A stretch of 64,000 bases of DNA from Sphingomonas aerolata (lineage in GTDB: Bacteria > Pseudomonadota > Alphaproteobacteria > Sphingomonadales > Sphingomonadaceae), in NCBI RefSeq assembly GCF_003046295.1, contig NZ_PZZN01000001.1, forward strand, positions 950,812-1,014,811, given 5' to 3'. The notes under the pieces were generated by a model, which saw only the letters and a list, made by a program, of their open reading frames with translations, was not told the DNA's origin and ran no database searches. Both the position numbers and the translations under genes were made by a program. Below are positions 1 through 9,660 of the stretch, piece after piece; the stretch's first letter is position 1, and each line of letters starts with the position of its first letter.

Positions 1-1
1 G

Positions 2-517
2 ATCGGCGGCACGTCGAGCGGCGCGATCGCTTCCTGGACGATCGCGTGGCGGCATCCGGAAGCGTTCGGCAACGTGATCAGCTTCATCGGCAGCTATACG
101 TCGATCGGCCTCACGCTCGGCCCGGACGGCGCACCGCGCACGCTCGGCGGCGACCTCTATCCCGGGCTCATCCGCAAGAGCCCGATCCGCCCCTTGCGCA
201 TCGTCCTGCAGGACGGGGCCGCCGATCTCGACAACGAACATGGCAACTGGTTTCTCGCCAACCAGCAGATGGCGAAAAGCCTCGCATGGGCCAATGCGCA
301 GGCTGATGCAGAGCACCGCCCGGGCCCGCGCTACGACGTCAGGACGGCGTGGACGCGCGGTGGCCATTCGGACGCGGACGGCGGCGCGATCCTGCCCGAC
401 ATGCTGCGCTGGATCTGGCGCGACCAGCCCGCAGCCGCGGACGCCCCGCCTTCTACTGTCCCGCCCCCTACTGCCCCGCCCCCTACTGCCCCACGACGAT
501 CTTCGGCAGGGTCGTGA
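2..517 (+). CDS. Esterase / alpha-beta hydrolase, enterochelin-esterase-like (5' truncated by window edge)
   Basis: Only the C-terminal about 171 residues are present; the frame is open to the left edge. The visible part opens with GGTSSGAIASW, a GxSxG-type nucleophile elbow with serine at its centre. LQDGAADLDNEHGNW follows at the usual place of the acid residue, and TRGGHSDADGG supplies the probable catalytic histidine. This spacing fits the esterase D / Fes-like family, which cleaves ester bonds of small substrates or siderophores. The tail is a low-complexity Pro/Thr/Ala stretch, and its last 35 nt overlap the convergent DUF1080 gene, so the original stop may have been lost. The substrate cannot be told. 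Confidence 0.75.
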   Translation: MGGTSSGAIASWTIAWRHPEAFGNVISFIGSYTSIGLTLGPDGAPRTLGGDLYPGLIRKSPIRPLRIVLQDGAADLDNEHGNWFLANQQMAKSLAWANAQADAEHRPGPRYDVRTAWTRGGHSDADGGAILPDMLRWIWRDQPAAADAPPSTVPPPTAPPPTAPRRSSAGS

Positions 518-1424
518 TCGGTTCGACCGTGATCGCGCGGAACCAGGTCTCGGCGCCTTCGGATTGCAGCTGGATCCGGCCATGCGTCAGCGGCCGTCGG
601 CCATCGGGGCCGATCGTCGCCAGATCATGCACTTCGCCGACCGGTACGCCGTTGACGACATGCACCGCGCGGTCGCCGACGACATAGAGGTCGAGCGTGT
701 TCCACGCGCCGACCGGCCGTTCGGCATCGGTCGCCGCCTCGACATTCCAGGTCGGCGTGCCGTTGACGATGTCGATCTCGCGCCCCCCGGCACGGAAGCG
801 GAGATGCGGTTCGACCAGCGACGGGTCGAACGTCACCCCGGTACGGCCGCGCAGCTTGCTGCCGACCGCGACGATCATCCCGGTCGATCCGGTCATGATC
901 TCGAACTCGACCGACGGCCGCCACGTCCCGAACACCTCGCCCGGCGCGCCATGCGTATGATAGAGCAGGCCGTTGTTGCGCGGCTGCGTCGCGCGCGGTG
1001 CCCAGGTCCTGGCGCCCCATTTGAACTGCAGCCGCAGGTGATAGTCACGAAGGTCTGCCTGGTGGACCAGGCTGCCCCAGGTCTCGCCCTTCACCCAGAT
1101 CGCCGGCGCCCCGTCGACGCTGCGCACCGCGAAGTCGCCCTTGGTGTCCCGGCTCGTGCCGATCGGCGGCGTACCCGGCTTTGCCTGATAGGTGATCGAC
1201 GGGTCGGGATAGCCGAGCCACGCGGTCCAGCCCGTGAGGCTGCGCCCGTCGAACAGCGTGGTCGACTTGCCCGTCGGCACGGGGATGTCGGTCAACCTGA
1301 GCTGCTGCGGCGCCGCGGCGGGCTCGCCCGCAATCGCCCGCGCCCGGTCCTGTGACGTCTGCGCGGTCGCAGGCGCGGACACCAGCATCAGCGCGACCAG
1401 CGCGCGCTTGGATCTTCCAGACAT
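483..1424 (-). CDS. Secreted DUF1080 (3-keto-disaccharide hydrolase-like) protein
   Basis: The 313-residue protein starts with a Sec signal peptide (KRALVALMLVSAPATAQ). It then has the jelly-roll DUF1080 fold, recognised by TTLFDGRSLTGWTAW, a NNGLLYHTHG segment and a WNTLDLYVVGDRAVHVVNG segment near the C-terminus. Members of this family bind or cleave glycosides, some acting on 3-keto sugars in the periplasm. It is divergent from a ThuA gene about 105 bp away, a frequent genomic partnership of the two families. The C-terminal coding end overlaps the convergent esterase. The family call is firm; the exact substrate is not known. Confidence 0.85.
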   Translation of the reverse strand: MSGRSKRALVALMLVSAPATAQTSQDRARAIAGEPAAAPQQLRLTDIPVPTGKSTTLFDGRSLTGWTAWLGYPDPSITYQAKPGTPPIGTSRDTKGDFAVRSVDGAPAIWVKGETWGSLVHQADLRDYHLRLQFKWGARTWAPRATQPRNNGLLYHTHGAPGEVFGTWRPSVEFEIMTGSTGMIVAVGSKLRGRTGVTFDPSLVEPHLRFRAGGREIDIVNGTPTWNVEAATDAERPVGAWNTLDLYVVGDRAVHVVNGVPVGEVHDLATIGPDGRRPLTHGRIQLQSEGAETWFRAITVEPITTLPKIVVGQ

Positions 1425-1529
1425 TCGCCCTCAACTCCCCCATCATATTTATGGCTTAGCATAGCGCGTTATCGCTACCAGTTGAACTCCGGTGGTCCCG
1501 CGCGCTAGGACCGGGCGGGAGATTGCACG

Positions 1530-2324
1530 ATGCTCAAGATGTTGGCGCTGGCCGCCCTGCTCACCACGGCGCAGGCCGCGCCCGATCCGCATTTGCCGAA
1601 GGCCACGACCGACACCGTCGCCCCCGTGCTGCCCAAGGGGCTCGATCACGCGGTGCTGATCGTGTCGAAGACCAATGGCTGGCGGCATATCGAACATATC
1701 CCGCGTTCGAACCGCGTGCTTGCCGACATCGTGCAGGGGCTGGGTCGCACGAGCTACGCGACCGAGAATGCGGCGGTCTTCAACGACGACCAGCTACGCC
1801 ACTTCTCCGTCGTCGTGCTCAACAGCGCCAGCGGCGCCTTCCTGACGCCAGACCAGCGCGCGGCCTTCGCCCGCTTCGTCGCGCGCGGTGGCGGCGTCGT
1901 GGCGCTGCATGCCGCGGGCGACGACAGCCACACCGACGCCTGGTACAGCGACACGGTGATCGGCACGAAGTTCATCGGCCATCCGGGCGGCGAGGATCAG
2001 TTCCAACGCGCGCGGCTCGTCGTCGATCGCCCCGACCATCCGGTCATGGCGGGGGTGCGCCTGCCCTGGACCGCGGTCGACGAATGGTATTCGTTCAACG
2101 CCAATCCGGCCGCCCGCGGCATGACCGTGCTCGCGACGCTCGACGAGGCGAGCTACCGTCCGGGCGCCAAGCTCGCGATGGGGACGCACCCCGTCATCTG
2201 GACCAACCCGCGCACCAAGGGCCGGGTGGTCTATTCGGCGCTCGGCCATTTACCAGAGGCCTATGACGACCCGACCTATCGGCGCGTGCTCGTCAACGCG
2301 ATCCGCTGGGCGGGCCGGCCATAG
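1530..2324 (+). CDS. Secreted ThuA domain protein
   Basis: The 264-residue protein has a short signal peptide (MLKMLALAALLTTAQAA). A ThuA/class I glutamine-amidotransferase-like fold follows, with VLIVSKTNGWRH at the first strand, FARFVARGGGVVALHAAG in the middle and a DEWYSFNANP segment typical of secreted ThuA proteins. The family is linked to disaccharide utilisation (ThuA of rhizobia acts in trehalose/sucrose catabolism). Start chosen at the ATG preceded by GGGAGA. Its divergent neighbour is a DUF1080 protein, suggesting a joint role in sugar breakdown, which is inference. Confidence 0.85.
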   Translation: MLKMLALAALLTTAQAAPDPHLPKATTDTVAPVLPKGLDHAVLIVSKTNGWRHIEHIPRSNRVLADIVQGLGRTSYATENAAVFNDDQLRHFSVVVLNSASGAFLTPDQRAAFARFVARGGGVVALHAAGDDSHTDAWYSDTVIGTKFIGHPGGEDQFQRARLVVDRPDHPVMAGVRLPWTAVDEWYSFNANPAARGMTVLATLDEASYRPGAKLAMGTHPVIWTNPRTKGRVVYSALGHLPEAYDDPTYRRVLVNAIRWAGRP

Positions 2325-2326
2325 CC

Positions 2327-2998
2327 TCATTCGATCGCGAGGAACGCGGTGATCGTCAGCCGCCCCGCCGCCGGATCCGCCGACAACACCGCATTGCGCG
2401 CGATCGCGCCGCTGTGCAGCACATAGCTGCGGTACAGCAGCGCCCGGTTATAGGCGGCGTCGACCAGCGCGGTCCGCTCGAACAGCGCGGTATCGTCGGC
2501 GATATAGCCGTGCGGCGGCATCGCCGCGACCTCGCGGCCGAGCCGTTCGAAGAAGTCTGGCGCGCGCGTCTCGTCGACCGTCTCGAACCCGGTGCCGCGA
2601 TGGCGGAAGAAGGCGGTCCCGTCGCGGTTCGTCGGCGACAGATAATGGATCAGCGCGATCCGGTCGCGCGCATAGGCATCGACATGCGGCAGCCGTTGCC
2701 GGATCTCGAGCGCGTCGGGCGTCACCGTGACGATCGAGAATTGCGCATCGACGACATGGATGCGGCGGCACGGCCCGAAATCGCGGCCCAGCGCGCGGGC
2801 GATCCGCGGAAGCTGGTCGGCCAGATACCGTTCGGGCAGCGCCGCGCGGAGACCGGGATAATGCTCGCCCGCGGATCCGAACACCGCGTCCGCTGCGGCC
2901 TTGCGCAATCCGTCCGGATCCTCGGCAAAGCCGTCGATGATCACCAGCGGCTCCGCCTCGCAGCCGATACGCCGCCTGGTCACATCCCCCAGCATCAT
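2327..2998 (-). CDS. DUF6445 family protein (2OG-Fe(II) oxygenase-like fold)
   Basis: The protein has 223 residues and no signal peptide. LPHVDAYARDRIALIHYLS carries an HxD pair like the iron ligands of 2-oxoglutarate oxygenases, and YRSYVLHSGAI provides a plausible distal histidine. An Arg that could hold 2OG is not clearly identifiable, so activity is unproved. Similar sphingomonad proteins are often found with TonB receptors and tryptophan halogenases (recalled knowledge). It ends 3 nt after the convergent ThuA gene. Two ATG codons in tandem at the start leave a one-residue ambiguity. Confidence 0.7.
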   Translation of the reverse strand: MMLGDVTRRRIGCEAEPLVIIDGFAEDPDGLRKAAADAVFGSAGEHYPGLRAALPERYLADQLPRIARALGRDFGPCRRIHVVDAQFSIVTVTPDALEIRQRLPHVDAYARDRIALIHYLSPTNRDGTAFFRHRGTGFETVDETRAPDFFERLGREVAAMPPHGYIADDTALFERTALVDAAYNRALLYRSYVLHSGAIARNAVLSADPAAGRLTITAFLAIE

Positions 2999-3111
2999 GA
3001 CTGCCCATCATCCATCGTCACCGTCCTCTAGCGATCCCGGTGACGCGCGACATAGCGAAATGCACGGGCGCAGCGTAGGGGCGGCACGCTCAGCCACACG
3101 GACGATCGCTC

Positions 3112-3795
3112 ATGCCCCTGCCCCACGCCAAAGCCTTCTGGGCGAAGGCCTTTCCCGCCGACCGTCTGCTCGGGGGCGTCGGCGCCTGTATCGGCATCGC
3201 GCTGACGATGCTCGTCTGCGTCGCGCTGCTCCCCGCCAGCGACGTTCCCCAGATCGTCGCGCCGCTGGGGGCGTCGGCGGTGCTCGTCTTTGCGGTCCGG
3301 TCGAGCCCGCTGGCACAGCCCTGGCCGGTGATTGGCGGCAACACGGTATCGGCGGCGATCGGCGTCGCCGCGTTTCAACTCATTCCCGACGCCACGCTGG
3401 CCGCGGGTGTGGCGGTCGGGGCTGCGATCCTGGCGATGTCGCTGCTTCGCTGCCTGCACCCGCCCGGCGGCGCGGCGGCGCTGACCGCAGTGATCGGCGG
3501 GCCCGGCATCCATGCGGCGGGCTATGCCTTTGCGCTCGTCCCCGTCGCGCTCAATTCGGTCGTGCTCGTGCTGGTCGCCGTCCTCTTCTACCGCGTGACG
3601 CGGCACCCCTATCCGCATCACAGCGCGCTGCCCCCCGCGGCGATCGCGGCCGACCGGCGCGCGGCGGGATTTCACCCCGACGACATCGACGCCGCGCTCG
3701 AGGACATGCACGAAAGCTTCGACATCGCCCGCGACGATCTCCACGCGCTGCTCGCCAGGGCCGAACGTCACGCGCAACTCCGCCAGCGCGGCTGA
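3112..3795 (+). CDS. HPP family integral membrane protein
   Basis: The 227-residue protein has about four hydrophobic segments within residues 20-160. It contains the family signature CLHPPGGAAAL, after which the HPP family is named, and the upstream motif APLGASAVLVFA. The hydrophilic C-terminal tail (about 55 residues, acidic, ending in an Arg-rich stretch) lies where some relatives carry CBS domains, but no CBS motif is visible. Some HPP proteins have been linked to nitrite transport in plastids and cyanobacteria; the substrate here is unknown. It is convergent with the chemoreceptor gene. Confidence 0.85.
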   Translation: MPLPHAKAFWAKAFPADRLLGGVGACIGIALTMLVCVALLPASDVPQIVAPLGASAVLVFAVRSSPLAQPWPVIGGNTVSAAIGVAAFQLIPDATLAAGVAVGAAILAMSLLRCLHPPGGAAALTAVIGGPGIHAAGYAFALVPVALNSVVLVLVAVLFYRVTRHPYPHHSALPPAAIAADRRAAGFHPDDIDAALEDMHESFDIARDDLHALLARAERHAQLRQRG

Positions 3796-3833
3796 GCGCA
3801 GCCCAGGTCTCGCGGCGCGTCAGTCCGGCAAGA

Positions 3834-5654
3834 TCACGCCACCTGCCGTTGCTGTCGCTCGGACCCCGAATCATCGCCGAGGAAATGGCGGGTAAAGGCA
3901 TGCGCGTCGTCGGCCAGTGACTGCAGCGTCCGCTTGAGCATCGCGCCGGTCCGCTGGACCTCGTCGACCGAAGCGAGGTTGCGATCGACCGACGATGCGA
4001 TCTGCTGGCTCGCCTCGGTGAGCATCTGGCTGCGGTCCTCGACCGCCTCGATCCGCCCGTTGAGCTGTTCGATCGCCTGCGCCTGCGCACGCGACATCGC
4101 CGCCACCCGGCCCGCGCCGTCGTCCATGCCGTTGATCAGCGCCCCCAGACTGCCCGTGCTCGCCACCACCGACCGGATTTGGTCCTGCACCGCCTCGATC
4201 TTCGAGCGCACATCGCCCGCGCTCGCGCCCGTCCGCGTCGCCAGCGACTTGATCTCGGCCGCCACCACCGAAAAGCCCGCGCCCGCAGGCCCCGCGCGCG
4301 CCGCCTCGATCGTCGCGTTGAGCGCGAGCAGGTTGGTCTGCTTGGTGATCGCGCTGATCACGTCGACGATCTGCTCGATGCTGCTGGCCTGTTCCTGCGA
4401 CAGCGCGACGGTATCGTTGGCACTGCGCGCATGGTCGCTGATCGATCTTGCGGCCAGGCTGGTCCCCGCCACCTCCCGGTCGATCTCCTCGAAGGTGTGC
4501 GCCAGCAGATGCGTCTCCTTGCCCGCCTCGAGCATCTCGGTCGCGAACAGCTGCGCGATCGCGTCGAGCTCCTGGGCCAGCCGGCGATTGCCCTCGATCG
4601 TCTCGTGCAGGCTGATCGCATTCGCCTCGAGCAGCGCCATCGCCTCCTGCGCCTCGCGGATGATGCCGCCGACCTGGCGTTCGAACGCCTCGGCCAGCGC
4701 GGCCAGCGTGACCTCGCGCTCGCGCCGCGCCTGCGCCTCGACCTCGGCGATCGCGCTGGCCTGGCGCGCCTTTTCCTCCTCGGCATGGCGGCGCAGCAGC
4801 TCGGCCTGATCTGCGAGGCGTTTCGCATCCTCGCGCTGCGTCTGGAACGTCGTCAGCGCGGTGACGACCAGCCCCAGCTCGTCATGCCGCTTGAGCGTCG
4901 ACAGATCGATCGCGGCCTCGTGCATCACCGCATCCGTCGCCGCGGCAATGTCGGTGATCGAGCCGATGATCGATCGCCCGATCACATAGGCCATCACCAG
5001 GCTGCCGCCCGTGCCGACGAGCAGGACGAGCAGCAGGATCGCGATCGTGACATGCGTGACCAGCAGCGCCCCCGATGCCGCCTGCCCGGCGCGGCCGATC
5101 CCCGCGGCGGTCACGCGCCGGATCCGCGTATCGATCTGCTGCGCATTGGCGCGGAACGGGTCGACCATCGCCGCGGTGCTGGCAAAGTCGACCTCGAGCA
5201 TTGACGTCAGCACGTCGACGGTCGCGGTATATCGGTCGAGATCGGCGAGCACCGGGCCCAGCTGGGCGCGCTGCCCGGCATGGCTGCGCCGGTAGCCGAC
5301 CAGCGCCGTACGGACCCGGGCCAGATCGCGGTGGATCGCCGCCACCTGCCCGTCGACCGCGATCGTCGGCGTCGCCGCCTTCGTCACCAGCAGGTGATAG
5401 ACGTTCGCGTTGGCGATATCGAACCGCTGCGTGATCGCGTTCAGCTGCTTGATATCGCGCATGTCGCGGTTGACGATGTCGTCGACGCTGCGCCCGGTGA
5501 TCAGCAGCGCCGCGGTGCTGGCCAGCGCCATCACCACGAACAGCACCAGCATGATGACCGGCGTCGCCGCGACCTTGACCGCGATCGGCCGGTCGGCGAG
5601 CGCCAGCCTGCGGTCGAGCCGGTCCGACAGCCGGAAGAACGCGTTAAAGCGCAA
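3834..5654 (-). CDS. Methyl-accepting chemotaxis-type receptor
   Basis: The protein has about 606 residues. A TM segment near residues 25-45 is followed by a four-helix sensor region, a second TM segment ([20 protein letters not shown]), a HAMP-like linker and a long coiled-coil signalling domain. The hairpin tip reads [17 protein letters not shown], diagnostic of MCPs. It then continues PAGAGF where the usual sequence is E-x-G-x-GF, so the conserved tip glutamate is replaced by proline. I place the start at a TTG preceded by AGGGG; it overlaps the stop of the TonB receptor upstream. A longer reading frame to 5741 exists but lies inside the receptor gene. No C-terminal CheR-binding pentapeptide is seen. 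It may be a dedicated sensor for the receptor's ligand (inference). Confidence 0.85.
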   Translation of the reverse strand: MRFNAFFRLSDRLDRRLALADRPIAVKVAATPVIMLVLFVVMALASTAALLITGRSVDDIVNRDMRDIKQLNAITQRFDIANANVYHLLVTKAATPTIAVDGQVAAIHRDLARVRTALVGYRRSHAGQRAQLGPVLADLDRYTATVDVLTSMLEVDFASTAAMVDPFRANAQQIDTRIRRVTAAGIGRAGQAASGALLVTHVTIAILLLVLLVGTGGSLVMAYVIGRSIIGSITDIAAATDAVMHEAAIDLSTLKRHDELGLVVTALTTFQTQREDAKRLADQAELLRRHAEEEKARQASAIAEVEAQARREREVTLAALAEAFERQVGGIIREAQEAMALLEANAISLHETIEGNRRLAQELDAIAQLFATEMLEAGKETHLLAHTFEEIDREVAGTSLAARSISDHARSANDTVALSQEQASSIEQIVDVISAITKQTNLLALNATIEAARAGPAGAGFSVVAAEIKSLATRTGASAGDVRSKIEAVQDQIRSVVASTGSLGALINGMDDGAGRVAAMSRAQAQAIEQLNGRIEAVEDRSQMLTEASQQIASSVDRNLASVDEVQRTGAMLKRTLQSLADDAHAFTRHFLGDDSGSERQQRQVA

Positions 5655-7683
5655 GTCGCACCCCTGCGCGCACGCGACGATCCGCCGGGATCGGCGATAC
5701 CGCGGCGCCGTCCGCCAGCGCCAGATTCTCGCCCGCCACATAGACTTCGAGCGCGGAGGTCAGCCGCAGCCCCACCCGCGCATCGAGCGCCACCGCGTCG
5801 TCGACCCGGTAGAGCAGCAGCTGCGGCGTCGACGAGAAGGCGAATTGCCGCGTCGACGAGGTGTAGCGCGCGACCCCCGACAGCGACAGTCGCCCGATGT
5901 CATAGCCGAGCGCCAGATTGGCCTTGTGGACCGGCGTCGTCGACTTGGGCGACAGCGCATAGGGGATCGGCAGCGTCAGCGACGCCAGCTGCTCGTCGGT
6001 GTGCGTCCAGGTGTAATTGGCGCGCCATGTGAGCGCACCGACCGCGCCCGACGCCGACACCTCGGTGCCATAGGTGGTATAGTCGCCGATCGCCGTGAAC
6101 CGCGCGACGAGCGAGGGCAGCGGGGTCAGGAACAGCTCGGTCTGCAGGCCGTCGCCCGGCGACGCGATCGCATTGTCCGTCTTCGTCACGAACGCGTTCG
6201 CCTCGATCTGCGTGCCGCCGATCGTCCGCGCATAGCCGACCTCGCCGCTCCACACGCCGACCGGATCGATCCGCGGCGACCCTGCCACGAAGATCGGCAC
6301 CGGTGCCGGGGTGATGATCGGCAGGCGGATCCCGTAATTCACCAGCGACGGCAGCTGGTAGCCGCGACCGCCATTGATCCGCAGCTGGCCGCGCGCATCG
6401 GTCTGGACGAGCAGCGCGACGTTGAAGCTGAACCGCGTGAAGGCGCGGTCGAAATCGCTCGCCACGTCATAGCTCGGCTGCGCGATCGCGCCCGCCTGGT
6501 GCAGCCAGAGCCGGTCGATCCGCGCCGCCGCGGTGATCGAAATCGCCTCGTCCGGATGCAGGTCGAGCATCGCATTGGCCGATCCGACGTCATAGGAGAT
6601 CCGCTCGGCGAACTGATAGGCCGAGCGCAGCCGGTTGTTGCGATATTCGCCGCCGAGCCGCAGCGTATCGGTCTTGCCCAGCCGGACCAGCGTCGACGCC
6701 TGGGTGACGATGATCCGGTTCTTGAACCCCAGCGGCTCGGTCGCATCCGCCGTAGCGCCGACGCCATATTGCACATCGAGCCAGTTGACATAGCCGCCCA
6801 GCGTCACACCGCCCCAGCCCGTGTCGCGCGTGGCCGAGGCATGGACGTTGTCGCTGCGATAGCGCTGGTTCGACAGCAGCTGGCTCGGCAGATACTCGGC
6901 CTGCCGATTGGTCGAATGGCCGCCGCCCAGCACCGTCTCCAGTCCGTCGAACGAACCGGTGATGTCGCCCGACACCTGGTCGCTCGCGACGTCGCTGACC
7001 ATCGCCGGGCGCAGCAGCGTCGCCGGGATGCGGCGTTCGTCCTCGCGCGCGCGGACCCCGGCCAGGCGGATGCCGATCGCCGGGGTGACGGGCAGCGTCA
7101 CCGACCCGGCGAGCCGGCTGATGTCGTGATTGCCGAGCTCGGCGGTCGCGGTGACGGTCGGCGTCTGGCCGACGCGCCGGGTGATGATGTTGACGACGCC
7201 GCTGGCGGCGTTGAACCCGAACAGCGCGTTCGCCGGCCCGCGCACCAGCTCGATCTGCTGGATCTCCTCGAGCTGGACGCCCAGGAGATTCCAGTCGGTC
7301 ATCCCGTAGTGATCGAGATAGACCTGGCGTCCGTCGACCAGCACGAGCAGCCGCGCATTATAGGTCTGCACGCCGCCGCGCACCGACACGTCGCTCTGCC
7401 CCGCGGTCCAGCGGTTCACGTCGATGCCGGCATGCGTCTTCAGCAGCCCGGGCACGTCGCGGGCGGGCGACCGGGCGATATCCTCGCGCGTGATGATGAT
7501 CGCGGAGGCGGGCAGTTCGGACGCGCGCTGTGGCTTGCCCGTGACGCTGGTCGTCACCGGCTCGCCGATCGTCTCCTGCAACGCCTGGTAATCGACGGCC
7601 TGCGCACCTGCGACGGCCGGGCACAGCACTGCACCGGCCGTCAGCATGGCGCGCAATCCGGTGGCGAAAGTCGAAACGGTCAT
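5644..7683 (-). CDS. TonB-dependent outer-membrane receptor
   Basis: The 679-residue protein starts [17 protein letters not shown] with a cleavable signal peptide ending near AGAQA. A plug domain follows ([44 protein letters not shown]), then a beta-barrel whose final strand ends in a hydrophobic residue (VRAGVRLAL). The start is fixed by AAGGAA 8 nt upstream of ATG. It sits 2 nt after the YfiR-like gene and overlaps the chemoreceptor start, so all three are probably cotranscribed. The frame stays open upstream to 8193 but that extension is antisense-like read-through of the YfiR gene. Substrate unknown. Confidence 0.92.
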   Translation of the reverse strand: MTVSTFATGLRAMLTAGAVLCPAVAGAQAVDYQALQETIGEPVTTSVTGKPQRASELPASAIIITREDIARSPARDVPGLLKTHAGIDVNRWTAGQSDVSVRGGVQTYNARLLVLVDGRQVYLDHYGMTDWNLLGVQLEEIQQIELVRGPANALFGFNAASGVVNIITRRVGQTPTVTATAELGNHDISRLAGSVTLPVTPAIGIRLAGVRAREDERRIPATLLRPAMVSDVASDQVSGDITGSFDGLETVLGGGHSTNRQAEYLPSQLLSNQRYRSDNVHASATRDTGWGGVTLGGYVNWLDVQYGVGATADATEPLGFKNRIIVTQASTLVRLGKTDTLRLGGEYRNNRLRSAYQFAERISYDVGSANAMLDLHPDEAISITAAARIDRLWLHQAGAIAQPSYDVASDFDRAFTRFSFNVALLVQTDARGQLRINGGRGYQLPSLVNYGIRLPIITPAPVPIFVAGSPRIDPVGVWSGEVGYARTIGGTQIEANAFVTKTDNAIASPGDGLQTELFLTPLPSLVARFTAIGDYTTYGTEVSASGAVGALTWRANYTWTHTDEQLASLTLPIPYALSPKSTTPVHKANLALGYDIGRLSLSGVARYTSSTRQFAFSSTPQLLLYRVDDAVALDARVGLRLTSALEVYVAGENLALADGAAVSPIPADRRVRAGVRLAL

Positions 7684-7685
7684 CG

Positions 7686-8216
7686 TTAAATTTCCTTGAT
7701 CAGCATCAGGAATGCCGACCCGAATCTGATATTGGCAGCCCGCGCCGCGGCGCGATTGACGATGATCTGGGTCTTGGGACCCGAGGTGATGCCGACCACG
7801 CATCGCGCGGTCTGCACGCAGGCGGGGTCCGACGAGATCGTCAGGACCGACGATCTGGCGGCCGCGGCGGCGATGCCGGCATGCTCCGGGCGCAATCCCG
7901 TCGTGACGAAGGCGAGCCGGAATCCGGCCAGCGACCCGATCGCGCCGACCGGCACGCGGCGCGCGCGGATCGCACTGCGTCCGGCGGCCAGCCCCGATCC
8001 GATCGCCCGCTCGATCGCCGCCGCCTCGGCCTCCGATGCCGCATTGCCCGGCTCGAACACGATCGCCGCGGCGACCGTCCCCGCCGGACCGGGCTGAAGG
8101 AACGACACGACCCGCGCCGCGATCGGCACGTTCAGTTCCGCGGACAACGGCGTCGCGCTGCCCAGCGCGGCCACGCCGCACATCCATATCCAAGGTCTAA
8201 ACACGCTGTCCCCCAC
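7686..8216 (-). CDS. YfiR/DUF4154-like periplasmic protein
   Basis: The 176-residue protein has a signal peptide (a Trp-rich start and ALGSATPLSA). The C-terminal half shows the layout of the YfiR family: SSVLTISSDPACVQTARCVVGI, then IIVNRAAARAANIRFGSAFLMLIKEI, where YfiR relatives have an I.F.IN..AA..A.L..SS.LL.LA motif. YfiR proteins are periplasmic repressors of an inner-membrane partner. Here the candidate partner is the chemoreceptor two genes downstream, replacing the usual diguanylate cyclase or kinase. The start is a GTG; an internal ATG at 8183 is an alternative. Family assignment is by motif resemblance only. Confidence 0.6.
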   Translation of the reverse strand: MGDSVFRPWIWMCGVAALGSATPLSAELNVPIAARVVSFLQPGPAGTVAAAIVFEPGNAASEAEAAAIERAIGSGLAAGRSAIRARRVPVGAIGSLAGFRLAFVTTGLRPEHAGIAAAAARSSVLTISSDPACVQTARCVVGITSGPKTQIIVNRAAARAANIRFGSAFLMLIKEI

Positions 8217-8418
8217 CTGAGGGGACAGCGAGTATCACCCGATATTGTCCAATTAGTTAATGGCTTAGAGACCGCGATACACAATCTGCGGCCCCATCGC
8301 GCGGGCCGCCGCGCGCCCAATTAAGACGGTCGCGTAACAGAACGGTCCTCTGCGCGTCATCTGGCGCGGCCATAGCCCGCGGACGACGCCGGCCGGGCGC
8401 CAACAGGGCAGGACAATC

Positions 8419-9504
8419 ATGCGTATCTCGACGATGCTGCGGGCGACCGCGGCGGTTCTCCCCCTCGCCCTGTTCGCAGGCACCGCGACCGCGAAGGATG
8501 CCGCGCCGCTGCGGATCAACGACATCGCCGTCATCGGCACGCACAACAGCTACAAGCAGCCGATGCCCGCCGCGACGATGGCGAAGGTGCGCGCGGCCGA
8601 ACCCGCGATGGCCGACGCGCTCGACTATGCGCATCGCAGCCTCGTCGACCAGCTCGACACGGGCGCGCGCCAGCTCGAGATCGACGTGAACTATGATCCG
8701 CAGGGCGGGCATTATGCGCGCGGATCGTCGGATCCGAAGCTGCAGCGGCCGGGCTTCAAGGTGCTGCACATCCCCGGCATCGACAATGCATCGAGCTGCG
8801 TCCTGCTCACCGAATGCCTGACAATTGTCCGCGACTGGTCGGCCCGCCATCCGCGCCACGTCCCGATCCTGCTGATGTTCAACGCCAAGGACGAACAGAA
8901 CGCCGCGCGCGGCGGCATCGACGCGCTGCCGTTCGACGCGGCCGCCTATGACGCGCTCGATGCGGAGATCCGGTCGGTGCTCGCGCCGGGCAAGCTGATC
9001 GTGCCCGACGACGTGCAGGGGCGCTATCCGACGCTCCGTGACGCCGTCCTCGCCGGCAACTGGCCGCTGCTCGAGGCGTCACGCGGCAAATTCCTGTTCG
9101 CGCTCGACGAGCCGCCCGCCAAGGTCGCGGTCTATCGCGGCACGCGCCGCTCGCTCGAAGGCCGGGTGTTCTTCATCAACACCGACGAGGCGTCGCCCGC
9201 CGCCGCCTATCTGACGCTCAACGACCCGGTCCGCGACGCCGAACGCATCCGCCGCGACGTGCGCGCGGGCTTCCTCGTCCGCACCCGCGCCGACGCCAAC
9301 ACACGCGAGGCCCGCGCCAATGACGGCGTGCCGCGCGACACCGCGCTCGCGGGCGGCGCGCATTATGTCTCGACCGACTATCTCTGGCCCGATCCGCGCT
9401 TCGCCGGCGGCTACCGCGTCGCGCTCCCCGACGGCCATGTCGCGCGCTGCAATCCCGTCCGCATCGCCAAGCAATGCGGCGACCTCGAAGGATCCGCCAG
9501 GTAA
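8419..9504 (+). CDS. Secreted phosphatidylinositol-specific phospholipase C-like (Ca2+-dependent type) protein
   Basis: The 361-residue protein has a signal peptide (LRATAAVLPLALFAGTATA). VIGTHNSYKQP supplies the first catalytic histidine of the PI-PLC TIM barrel, QLETGARQLEIDV-like sequence (QLDTGARQLEIDV) the metal-binding acid residues, and FKVLHIPGID the second histidine region. Members cleave glycerophosphoinositides or related phosphodiesters. It lies beside an iron- or phosphate-type surface signalling set, but on the opposite strand with a barstar gene between. The ligand set fits the calcium-dependent bacterial branch better than the Bacillus secreted branch; the substrate is inferred. 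Confidence 0.85.
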   Translation: MRISTMLRATAAVLPLALFAGTATAKDAAPLRINDIAVIGTHNSYKQPMPAATMAKVRAAEPAMADALDYAHRSLVDQLDTGARQLEIDVNYDPQGGHYARGSSDPKLQRPGFKVLHIPGIDNASSCVLLTECLTIVRDWSARHPRHVPILLMFNAKDEQNAARGGIDALPFDAAAYDALDAEIRSVLAPGKLIVPDDVQGRYPTLRDAVLAGNWPLLEASRGKFLFALDEPPAKVAVYRGTRRSLEGRVFFINTDEASPAAAYLTLNDPVRDAERIRRDVRAGFLVRTRADANTREARANDGVPRDTALAGGAHYVSTDYLWPDPRFAGGYRVALPDGHVARCNPVRIAKQCGDLEGSAR

Positions 9505-9660
9505 AGCCGCTTCTCAACGCCACGTTGCACACCGCCCCCGACTTCCGCCGCGACATCGACGCCGCGCGCACGGAACTCGCGCACGCCGCGGGCGCTGTCC
9601 CCGATGTGTCGCACTGCCGGATCGAAGCCGGCGCCAGCTAGCAGACGGACCAGCGCGCGG

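Noticed and set aside
5655..5741. Longer chemoreceptor start at 5741
   Set aside because: It lies within the end of the TonB receptor gene and encodes a Trp/Arg-rich stretch; the TTG at 5654 has AGGGG at correct spacing.
8217..8418. Riboswitch upstream of the YfiR-TonB receptor operon
   Set aside because: No cobalamin, TPP or other conserved riboswitch core could be recognised in the 200 bp.
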